DNA of 40,777 nucleotides from Candidatus Doudnabacteria bacterium. Lineage in GTDB: Bacteria > Patescibacteriota > JABMPQ01 > JAGQLO01. This document shows positions 16,223 to 23,912 of the stretch, piece after piece. The notes under the pieces are model-generated. The model had not been told where the DNA came from. It saw only the letters and a program-made list of their open reading frames with translations, and ran no database searches. Position numbers and translations under genes: made by a program. Location of the stretch: assembly GCA_020429185.1 (NCBI GenBank), contig JAGQLO010000009.1, forward strand, positions 1-40,777, written 5' to 3'. The stretch's first letter is position 1; every line of letters starts with the position of its first letter.

Positions 16223-19027
16223 ATGGCTCATACAAGCAAAAAACCATCCACTCACCACCCGAAGCCGATTCAGCGAACGCGAAAAAAGCCGAACTGGAAT
16301 AAGGTGTGGAAAAACGTGTGGAAAGTGACGTGGATAGGAGCAATCGTCGTGGGTGTGGCGATCACAGCTACCTTCCTTTGGTTCCTCAAAGACCTTCCGA
16401 GTCCGGATAAGTTGGACGAACGAACGGTTGTGGAGTCCACAAAGATCTTCGACCGTTCTGGTGAAACAGTGTTGTACGAAATTCACGGTGAGGAAAAGCG
16501 AACACGTGTTCCGCTTGAGAACGTTGCTGAAGTGATGCAGCAAGCCATGATTTCCGCAGAGGACAAGGACTTCTACTCACACTTTGGATTTGATCCAAGA
16601 GGCATTGCGCGCGCGTTCTTCTCGAACGTGGCGAGCGATTCACGTTCAGGAGGGTCCACTATTACCCAGCAGTTGGTGAAAAACTCGATTTTGACGCCTG
16701 AACAGACGATTACCCGAAAGGTGAAGGAGTTGATTATCGCGATCGAGGTTGAAGTTCGCTTCTCTAAGGATGAAATTCTTGAGATGTACCTCAACGAGAT
16801 CCCCTTCGGATCAAACGCCTACGGAGCAGAGGCTGCGTCACAAACATTCTTTGGAAAATCAGCCGCAGATCTAGAGCTTCATGAGGCGGCCACGTTGGCA
16901 TCGCTCCCGAAGGCACCTACCTTCTACTCGCCCTATGGATCAAACAGTGACCGCTTGCTCGATCGACGCAACTGGATCATGGATCGCATGGTTGACGACG
17001 GATTTATCACGCAAGAAGAGGCAGATGCAGCGAAAGAACTTCCTGTAGAGGTAAAAGAGCGTAGTGCCGGCATTATTGCGGGGCATTTTGTGGACATGGT
17101 TCGTGCAGAACTTTCTGAGGTCTATGGAGAGCGCATTGTGGAGCAGGGGGGTCTACGCGTTACCACAACGCTGAACATGGATCTGCAACACATCGCGGAA
17201 CGCGTTGTGCCGGAAGGGGCTGCAAAAGGTGAGGCAAACTATGGAGCTACAAATGCAGCATTGATCGCAATTCATCCTGCAACTGGAGAAGTACTTGCAC
17301 TGCAAGGGTCTCGTAGCTACTTCGATCGTGAACATGACGGGAACGTGAACGTAGCGATCCGCGATCGACAACCCGGATCCTCATTCAAACCCATCATCTA
17401 CGCAGCTGCATTTGAAGAGGGATACACTCCAAGTACGAACCTCTTTGATGTGAAGACAGACTTCGGAGGTGGATACAGTCCAAATAACTACGACCTCTCG
17501 CAAAGCGGAATCATGAATATCCGCACGGCGTTGCAGCAATCGAAGAACATTCCTGCTGTGAAGGCGCTGTATCTCGTGGGACTTGAGGATGCGATTGCGT
17601 TTGCAAACAAGCTTGGCATTACGTCATTGAACGACCCAGACCGATATGGACTATCTCTTGTGTTGGGTGGGGGCGAAGTGAAGTTAGCTGACATGGTGTC
17701 TGCATTTGGAGTCTTTGCAAACGATGGTGTGCGAAAGCCGTATGTAACAATCCTCACGGTGGAGGATGCAGAAGGAAAGCTGCTGATCGATAATCGTGAC
17801 CGGCCGGGTGAACAGGTGATTGAGCCACAAGTGGCGCGCCTGATTACAAACGTACTGAGCGACGATGGTGCCCGTTCTGCGGTGTTTGGAAGTCGTTCAA
17901 GTCTGACACTCCCCGATCGTCCTGTGGCAGCAAAGACGGGAACAACAGAAAGTTACCGTGATGCCTGGACGGTGGGAGCGACACCCGATCTTGCAGCGGG
18001 TGTCTGGGCAGGAAACAACGACGGAACATTGATGCGCCGCGGTGGTGGTGGATTCCAGGTGGCAGCACCAATTTGGAATGCATTTATGCGCGAAGCAACA
18101 GCAGGAACAGAGGTTCGCGATTTTGTGGCGCCAGCACCTGAAAACACAGGCAAGGCTGTTCTTGATGGCCGCCTCGGTGAGAGTGAGGAAGTGCGGCTCT
18201 GTAAGCCAAGCTTGAAACTCGCAACGGATCGATGTCCCGAATCACAAGTTGAAGTAAAGAAGTTCCAAAAAGGGCACAACATCTTGTACTACGTAGATAA
18301 AAACAATCCTCGAGGGCCAATCCCAAGCAATCCAGCAGTCGATCCGCAGTTCAATTCATGGGAGAACGCAGTAAAGAGCTGGGCTGAGCGTGAGAATATT
18401 GCGTTAGAAGACCCGCCCGAGGAGTTTGATGACACGCACGATCCGGAAGACGCTCCAAAGATTGAAATCCTCTCACCAAAAGCGAATGAGCGTGTGGAGG
18501 GTGCATTTATGAATGTTGAAGTTGGTGGGTCTGCCGAGCATGGATTTAAGGATGTACGCTTCTTTATTGATGGTGTTGAGCTGGCGCAGGATACGAGTTG
18601 GCCATACATCGTAGACGTGCCGCTTGCGGGCATCTCAAGTGGGTTTCATACGCTAACCGTGCGGGCAACAGATCTCATCGATAATGCTACCGATGTCTCT
18701 ATCCAGGTGAATGTGCGGGTTCGAGAGCAGCTCTCCGTTTCAATTACCTCTCCAACGGAAGGTGAAAGAGTGTCGAGTTCCGAGGGATTCCGTCTTACGG
18801 CAGTCCTGAGTGGAGATACTGAGCCGCAAACGGTCTCTATGGATGTGCGTCGCGACAGCGGAGAGAATGCATTCTCGAAGCGCTTGCAGGCAACCACAGG
18901 AGAGACAGTCTATTCACAAGTTGTGAAGGATATTCCAACAGGAAACTACACGGCAATTGTGTCTGTACGAGATGTTGACGGAGTCGCATCACTTGTTCGC
19001 ACCATCACATTTACCGTGTTACCCTAG
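16223..19027 (+). CDS. Class A penicillin-binding protein (PBP1A type) with C-terminal Ig-like domains
   Basis: 934 residues. Bifunctional glycosyltransferase/transpeptidase building peptidoglycan outside the membrane. A basic N-terminus and one membrane anchor (~37-57) precede the GT51 domain with the catalytic Glu in SAEDKDFYSHFG (~112), GGSTITQQLVKN, and EMYLNEIPFGSNAYG. The transpeptidase has SSFK (active Ser ~385), SKN (~437) and KTGTTE (~571). Residues ~743-934 are two beta-sandwich (Ig/Big-like) domains (PKIEILSPKANERV; LSVSITSPTEGERV), probably wall- or surface-facing. ATG 16223 starts within the gap opposite dnaA. darA follows 6 nt downstream, so the two are likely co-transcribed. 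Confidence 0.95.
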   Translation: MAHTSKKPSTHHPKPIQRTRKKPNWNKVWKNVWKVTWIGAIVVGVAITATFLWFLKDLPSPDKLDERTVVESTKIFDRSGETVLYEIHGEEKRTRVPLENVAEVMQQAMISAEDKDFYSHFGFDPRGIARAFFSNVASDSRSGGSTITQQLVKNSILTPEQTITRKVKELIIAIEVEVRFSKDEILEMYLNEIPFGSNAYGAEAASQTFFGKSAADLELHEAATLASLPKAPTFYSPYGSNSDRLLDRRNWIMDRMVDDGFITQEEADAAKELPVEVKERSAGIIAGHFVDMVRAELSEVYGERIVEQGGLRVTTTLNMDLQHIAERVVPEGAAKGEANYGATNAALIAIHPATGEVLALQGSRSYFDREHDGNVNVAIRDRQPGSSFKPIIYAAAFEEGYTPSTNLFDVKTDFGGGYSPNNYDLSQSGIMNIRTALQQSKNIPAVKALYLVGLEDAIAFANKLGITSLNDPDRYGLSLVLGGGEVKLADMVSAFGVFANDGVRKPYVTILTVEDAEGKLLIDNRDRPGEQVIEPQVARLITNVLSDDGARSAVFGSRSSLTLPDRPVAAKTGTTESYRDAWTVGATPDLAAGVWAGNNDGTLMRRGGGGFQVAAPIWNAFMREATAGTEVRDFVAPAPENTGKAVLDGRLGESEEVRLCKPSLKLATDRCPESQVEVKKFQKGHNILYYVDKNNPRGPIPSNPAVDPQFNSWENAVKSWAERENIALEDPPEEFDDTHDPEDAPKIEILSPKANERVEGAFMNVEVGGSAEHGFKDVRFFIDGVELAQDTSWPYIVDVPLAGISSGFHTLTVRATDLIDNATDVSIQVNVRVREQLSVSITSPTEGERVSSSEGFRLTAVLSGDTEPQTVSMDVRRDSGENAFSKRLQATTGETVYSQVVKDIPTGNYTAIVSVRDVDGVASLVRTITFTVLP

Positions 19028-19033
19028 CGCTAC

Positions 19034-19369
19034 ATGAAGCTCCTCCTCATCATCGTCCCCCGAAATCATCAGAAGGAGTTACGTCAGTCCTTACTAGACG
19101 CGTCACTTCCTCTTACGCAGTTTGAAAGTGAGGGCGGATTCCTCCGCAAGAAGAACTTCACCTTCCTTCTTGGTGTTCCAGATGGTGAGGTGGAAAAAGC
19201 CATTGAGATCGTACGGGAAGCCTGCGCTTCTCACGAAGAAGTGGTTGCGGCACCAGTACTCTCTTCCACAGATGTTTCAGAAGCAGTCGTTGCTTCCGAC
19301 GCAACACGCATTACAGCAGGAGGAGCAACAGTGTTTGTCCTAGATGTTGCGAAGTTCGAAAAAGTGTAG
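19034..19369 (+). CDS. darA: Cyclic-di-AMP receptor DarA-like PII-family protein (DUF970)
   Basis: 111 residues. Similar along its length to DarA/PstA: MKLLLIIVPRNHQKELRQSL, ESEGGFLRKKNFTFLLGV, and the closing TAGGATVFVLDVAKFEKV. The family forms PII-like trimers that bind c-di-AMP between subunits. A diadenylate cyclase is not seen in this window. It follows the PBP gene by 6 nt, an arrangement suggesting a link between c-di-AMP sensing and wall synthesis, though that is only context. Transcription probably ends at the hairpin at 19425-19449. Confidence 0.86.
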   Translation: MKLLLIIVPRNHQKELRQSLLDASLPLTQFESEGGFLRKKNFTFLLGVPDGEVEKAIEIVREACASHEEVVAAPVLSSTDVSEAVVASDATRITAGGATVFVLDVAKFEKV

Positions 19370-19396
19370 GAAGGCCGCGTCGCACGATTGTGCGCA

Positions 19397-19699
19397 CTAT
19401 CGAATCGAAAATCGAATACGATCTACCGCATCCTTTCCAAGGATGCGGTTTGTTGTATGAACAAGTCGTTTTGCATACATCTGAAGTTCGGCGGCGAGCG
19501 GTGCTCCCTCGACTTGTACGGTGAGCATACGGTATTTGTACGAAACTGGTTGTATTGTGCCGTGTTTGAGTTTTGGATGGCCTTCAACAACCTTTAAAAA
19601 GGCTTCACACACACTTGCGGCTGTAAGTTGATGGTCGCTGACACCTGCGCGATCTAGGGCGGCGGGCAGTAGTTCAGCAAGGGGTTTTGCACCAGGCAT
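19397..19699 (-). CDS. DUF721 (DciA-like) protein
   Basis: 100 residues with the DUF721 pattern: KPLAELLPAALDRAGV, then VCEAFLKVVEG, and a C-terminal LAAELQMYAKRLVHTTNRIL in the position of the usual LxxExxLLxxxN segment. DciA proteins load the replicative helicase in bacteria lacking DnaC/DnaI; DUF721 genes next to recF near the origin are widespread (for instance in actinobacteria). It begins 3 nt after the recF stop and is co-transcribed. Its 3' coding end contains a perfect hairpin that seems to serve as terminator for the opposing darA transcript. Confidence 0.75.
   Translation of the reverse strand: MPGAKPLAELLPAALDRAGVSDHQLTAASVCEAFLKVVEGHPKLKHGTIQPVSYKYRMLTVQVEGAPLAAELQMYAKRLVHTTNRILGKDAVDRIRFSIR
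19425..19455 (+). terminator. Terminator for the PBP-darA transcript, lying inside the DUF721 coding end
   Basis: An 11-bp perfect stem (ACCGCATCCTT at 19425-19435 with AAGGATGCGGT at 19439-19449) and a 3-base loop, followed by TTTGTTGT. It falls within the C-terminal codons of the opposite-strand DUF721 gene, so the two transcripts overlap tail to tail. Confidence 0.65.
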
Positions 19700-19702
19700 A
19701 TA

Positions 19703-20923
19703 CTAGGCAGTAACAGGAGCACTTTCTTCTGAAGTGTGCTGAACGGTTTTCGCTGCGGAGTCTTCAGGTTGCTCCGTTTGGTCGGGGTGGGCGTGTGCCG
19801 CTGTTGGCGGTTCGCACACAGGGGAATTTATAGAAACAGAGCCCTTGTGAACATGAATAATCGTTGCTCCAAGCGTTGTTTCAGGGTGAAGGTGGGCCAG
19901 GTCTGTCGTTGTGACAAAAGTTTGTTGTCGGCGCACAAGCGACAAAAGCGCATTTTGTCGGTCTTGATCGAGCTCAGAGAAAATATCATCAAGGAGCAAA
20001 ATCGGGCGCTCTCCGAATTGTTCCTCTAGAATATCGAGTTCTGCCATTTTTAGGGCGAGAATGGCACTCCTCTGCTCTCCACGCGATCCAAACGAAGACA
20101 GTGGGTAGTCATTCAGGATAAAGCGGATGTCATCTCGGTGAGGTCCGCGCAGAGAACGACCTGCACGAATATCTGCGTCTTGGTGTGTCACTAAATCGCA
20201 CGTAATGTCATCGCAATCCAGCGTAAACGATGGATCGAGTTGTAGTGTCGCTTCTGTTTGATTTGAAATCTTGCGATACGTGTCGGTGAGCTGGGCGTTA
20301 AATGTCTCAATGAGTGAACGGCGTGCGTCAAGAATAACCTTTGCATGCATGGCGAACGGGGCATCCCACACATCAAGTTGCTCAATAGAAGCTTCGCCAT
20401 CGCGTATCTGCGCAAGAAGACTATTGCGCTGCTTTAAGACATGTTTCAGGGAAACAAGCGCTGCGTAATACTCAGGAGATAGCTGACAAAGCAACGTATC
20501 GAGGTACGTTCGGCGTGTGGACGGAGAGTCGCTAATGAGTGCAAGGTCTTCCGGAGTGAATAAGACCGTCGGAAGGGTGCCAAGCAGCTGCTTCATGGGG
20601 CGTTTTACCCCATCAATCGTGACGCGCTTTCGCGTGGCGCTTGTTGAAACGGGAGATTGTTCCGTGAAATAGGTAAGAAGCCGAGATTCTTGATTGCGCT
20701 CAAAAGCGGCCTCTACACGGCAAAACGTGGCCTCATGATGAATAAGATCGCGGTCAGAGGAGGCTCGAAATGACTTTGCAAGCGACAAACAACGAATGGC
20801 CTCTAGTAATGACGTCTTTCCGGCAGCATTTGAGCCAACAAAAATCGTAAGCGATTGCTCAAAAGCATGCTTGGTGGCCGCGTGATTGCGGAACGTCGTG
20901 AGATGGAGGGAGGTGAGCTTCAT
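19703..20923 (-). CDS. recF: DNA replication and repair protein RecF
   Basis: 406 residues from ATG 20923 (MKLTSLHLTTFRNHAA; an ATG three codons earlier is possible). ABC/SMC-like ATPase of the RecFOR gap-repair pathway. Walker A GSNAAGKTSLLEAI (~32), signature SFGSRGEQRSAILALK, Walker B RPILLLDDIFSELD, and the following H-loop-like QTFVTTTDLAHL are all present. The last ~45 residues are a Pro/Glu/His-rich extension beyond the usual end. Note its position on the far side of the PBP/darA genes from dnaA-dnaN and in the opposite sense to those. Confidence 0.95.
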   Translation of the reverse strand: MKLTSLHLTTFRNHAATKHAFEQSLTIFVGSNAAGKTSLLEAIRCLSLAKSFRASSDRDLIHHEATFCRVEAAFERNQESRLLTYFTEQSPVSTSATRKRVTIDGVKRPMKQLLGTLPTVLFTPEDLALISDSPSTRRTYLDTLLCQLSPEYYAALVSLKHVLKQRNSLLAQIRDGEASIEQLDVWDAPFAMHAKVILDARRSLIETFNAQLTDTYRKISNQTEATLQLDPSFTLDCDDITCDLVTHQDADIRAGRSLRGPHRDDIRFILNDYPLSSFGSRGEQRSAILALKMAELDILEEQFGERPILLLDDIFSELDQDRQNALLSLVRRQQTFVTTTDLAHLHPETTLGATIIHVHKGSVSINSPVCEPPTAAHAHPDQTEQPEDSAAKTVQHTSEESAPVTA

Positions 20924-20991
20924 GGGACTCATTAATCTAGCATGGATGCAGATGCAACAGAACCCCAACAACGCGCTATACTACACACAAG

Positions 20992-23781
20992 ATGAACGCA
21001 TCTACAGACACACAGAATCGAAGTCGTTTACAGCGAAGCGTTGTACCAACTGCCATCTTTGTGTTGCTTGCAAGTGTAGGAGTCGGAAGCCTTATGTGGC
21101 TTTCGAACGGGTCGGCACTTTCTTCAACTGACACACATGCTCCACGTACGCCCGCGGGGCTGCAGGCAGCAGTGACGGGAAATGCGGTGCATGTCACTTG
21201 GGAGTTGGGCACAGAAGAAGACCTCTTTAGCTATGTGGTAGATGTGCGGCCAATCGGATCTCCTCCGCAGGAAGAGCTCGTGGGACAAACCGATGGAGTG
21301 AGCGTGACAGACCTCCCCTCTTCTCGACGTATTCTTATTCGCATTGCGGCACAAGATGGTGCTGGAAACCGGAGTGCATTTACGCCAGACCTGATTGTGC
21401 GCACAGGAGGTCCGGGCACAATTCGGTCAGCACATGCATGGACACCTATATCTGCGGATGCGCAGGACGTACAGGAAACTGTGCATGCAAATGCAACGCT
21501 GCTTGGGTCGATCTCTCCATTTCGATATGACGTGCAAGAAGGTGGTGGAATTGTGAGCAAGGGGGAAATAGCTCCAGAAATCCTTGAGGATGCGCGAAAT
21601 GCCGGAACAAAGATTCTTCCAACCGTGGCGAATGTAAACGGACCAGATGGTGTGGTCTCAACGCTTCTACAAAATGAAGAAGCTATTGCTCGACACATTG
21701 ATGTCATTCTCGCAGAGGTGGTGGAACGGGGGTACGACGGAATCGACATCAATTACGAGGCGCTCGGGGCAGATTCTCGTGATGCCTTTACTGCATTCGT
21801 GCAAGAGTTGAGCAAGCGGCTGCACGAACAAGATAAGCGGCTGAGTGTAACGGTGCAGCCAAAGGTGTCTGGGTCAGAACCTTGGGCAGGTCCAGCTGGA
21901 GTGGACTATGACGCAATTGGTGAAGTCGCTGACCAGGTGCGCATCATGACGTATGACGCAGCACGTCCAAATACGCTTCCAGGGCCTGTTGCTCCTCTTT
22001 CTTGGGCAGAAGATCGTGTCGCCTACGCGCTCCAGCATGTTCCTGCTGAAAAGCTGGTGGTCGGAATTCCACTTTACGGATATCACTGGTGTCTGGGTGG
22101 TGCACCTGAAACAAGTGAGCCTGTGTCCGCAGAAAATGCATGTACGACGACCGGCATCACATGGGAAGGAGTGCAGGATCTCACAGAAGAATTCGGTGTT
22201 GTTCCTCGTTGGGATGAAGAGTCTCAAACACCATGGTTCCGTTACACCGACAAAGCAGGAAACGAAAGCGTCGTGCATTTTGAGGATGCAAAGAGCATTG
22301 GAAAGAAGTTAGAAAGCTATCGTGCAATGGGGGTGCAACAAGTAGTCTTTTGGCGACTGGGAAGCGAAGATCCGGAAGTCTTTTCCAAACTTCGTTCTGT
22401 CATGGAAGACCAGAGCGGCCCAGCAAACCTACGAGTAGAACCGCTCAACGGCGCACTCCGGTTAGCATGGGATCTTCCTGAGTCGGGGGAAGAAGCGTCT
22501 TGGCGACTAAGCTATCGCGAAGAGAATCGCTCATTTGCTACGCCAATTGTGATAGATCCTGGTCAGGCAGAAGTGGTGGTGGAATCGCTGCAAAATGGAT
22601 CTCCGGTAGACGTATTTGTGGAGCGTGAAACAAATGCAGAAGAGGAATCTCGTACACGAATCGACGAGCTTGTTCCGGTGGTGACAGCAACGCCATTCGA
22701 CGCGTCCCCCCCTCTTCCTATAGAAGATTTGCGTGTTGAGGCTCAGGCACCTACATTCGTAGAGCTTGCGTGGACAGTGCCAGAAGAAGATCAATCCGAT
22801 CGTGTTGAGTACGATCTTCGGGTGAGTGAACAGACTATTTCTGGAAGAACCTTTTGGGATGCAACGCGTGTAAACGGAATGCCAGAGCCAGCCGCTTCTG
22901 GTGTAGAACAGCACACGCTCATTCGTGGGCTGACACCCGGACGGCGCTACGTCATTGCATTACGCTCATACGACACAGAAGGAAACTATTCAGACATTTC
23001 GAATGTACTCACGTTTACAACTGAGGATACAGTGCCCCCTGCAACACCCCTGGGACTACAGGGAATCGAAGGAGATGGAAAGGTAACGTTGAATTGGCTG
23101 CCAAACGGTGAGGAGGATCTTGAAGGGTACGTGCTTGCATACAAGACAAGTGAACGTGAGACCCAGACACGCGAGATCGAATCACAAACAACAAGTCTTG
23201 TGGTGCCAGATCTTCTGAATGGAATTGAGTCAGTATTCCAAATAGCTGCACGTGATCATTCCGGCAATACAAGCGGCTATTCAGAGCCTGTCTACCTCAG
23301 GCCAACGCCGAACGGTCCAACGGGAGAGGCATCTGCAGCCCTTTCCTCTGTGGGTGGGAATATCAAGGCCGCGGTCGCCACGGTGGCAGATACAGTAAAG
23401 CAGCCCGGAGCTATCCCCTATGTGGTTATGGCAACAATCATTTTGTTCAACATCTTCCTCTTTAAAGGGATGCGAAATGATCTCGCAACCGACCTTGTCG
23501 ACCGTCGTGCAAGGGAGCGTCGTCGGGTTCGAGAACACGTCGTAAGGCGCAGTATGGGTGAAATACAGGCAACGCGAACACGTGTTGCACGTTCGGCAGT
23601 TCAACAGCGAACGGAGCGACGTGTTGCGAGACTGGTAGAGTCGAGACGAAAGTCTCCGGTGGATGAGTTGGCAACGACCCAGCCCCGCGTGGATGAAGTG
23701 AGTTCATTTAGTAAGCCTTCTTCCGATGCTGATAGCAGAAAGGGTTCCTTAAGTCGGAAAGGGCCGAGGCGCATTATTTAG
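20992..23781 (+). CDS. Membrane-anchored GH18-family glycosidase with fibronectin type III domains
   Basis: 929 residues. N-terminal membrane anchor (~17-37), an FN3 domain (~50-137), a GH18 barrel (~140-470), two to three further FN3 domains (~475-795), a second membrane helix (~806-826) and a long basic cytoplasmic tail. The GH18 motif is YDGIDINYEALG (~248): the catalytic Glu is kept but the third Asp of DxxDxDxE is Asn, as also occurs in spore-cortex SleL/YaaH-like enzymes acting on peptidoglycan. Related loops: LVVGIPLYGYHW and VRIMTYD. Likely cleaves wall or surface glycans; the substrate is inferred. A TATACT box only 10 nt before the ATG would give a nearly leaderless mRNA, with a poor -35. 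Confidence 0.85.
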   Translation: MNASTDTQNRSRLQRSVVPTAIFVLLASVGVGSLMWLSNGSALSSTDTHAPRTPAGLQAAVTGNAVHVTWELGTEEDLFSYVVDVRPIGSPPQEELVGQTDGVSVTDLPSSRRILIRIAAQDGAGNRSAFTPDLIVRTGGPGTIRSAHAWTPISADAQDVQETVHANATLLGSISPFRYDVQEGGGIVSKGEIAPEILEDARNAGTKILPTVANVNGPDGVVSTLLQNEEAIARHIDVILAEVVERGYDGIDINYEALGADSRDAFTAFVQELSKRLHEQDKRLSVTVQPKVSGSEPWAGPAGVDYDAIGEVADQVRIMTYDAARPNTLPGPVAPLSWAEDRVAYALQHVPAEKLVVGIPLYGYHWCLGGAPETSEPVSAENACTTTGITWEGVQDLTEEFGVVPRWDEESQTPWFRYTDKAGNESVVHFEDAKSIGKKLESYRAMGVQQVVFWRLGSEDPEVFSKLRSVMEDQSGPANLRVEPLNGALRLAWDLPESGEEASWRLSYREENRSFATPIVIDPGQAEVVVESLQNGSPVDVFVERETNAEEESRTRIDELVPVVTATPFDASPPLPIEDLRVEAQAPTFVELAWTVPEEDQSDRVEYDLRVSEQTISGRTFWDATRVNGMPEPAASGVEQHTLIRGLTPGRRYVIALRSYDTEGNYSDISNVLTFTTEDTVPPATPLGLQGIEGDGKVTLNWLPNGEEDLEGYVLAYKTSERETQTREIESQTTSLVVPDLLNGIESVFQIAARDHSGNTSGYSEPVYLRPTPNGPTGEASAALSSVGGNIKAAVATVADTVKQPGAIPYVVMATIILFNIFLFKGMRNDLATDLVDRRARERRRVREHVVRRSMGEIQATRTRVARSAVQQRTERRVARLVESRRKSPVDELATTQPRVDEVSSFSKPSSDADSRKGSLSRKGPRRII

Positions 23782-23877
23782 CCTTGTTGACACGAAAAAT
23801 ACGATTGAGTAGATTGTCTAGCCGGTCATCCGCACTTGATACCCTCCTTATTGAGTTGCAGGTGATCGGCATGAAGT

Positions 23878-23902
23878 GCCCCGGCGTAATGCTGGGGCTT
23901 TT
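23878..23902 (+). terminator. Intrinsic terminator after the GH18 gene
   Basis: GCCCCGGC (23878-23885) pairs with GCTGGGGC (23891-23898), one G-U pair, 5-base loop, then TTTT. It lies between two convergent genes. Confidence 0.75.
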
Positions 23903-23912
23903 CATATCTAAA

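Noticed and set aside
18443-19027. PBP C-terminal beta domains as a separate gene
   Set aside because: The frame is continuous from the transpeptidase domain with no internal start preceded by a ribosome site, and such C-terminal Ig-like additions are known in class A PBPs.
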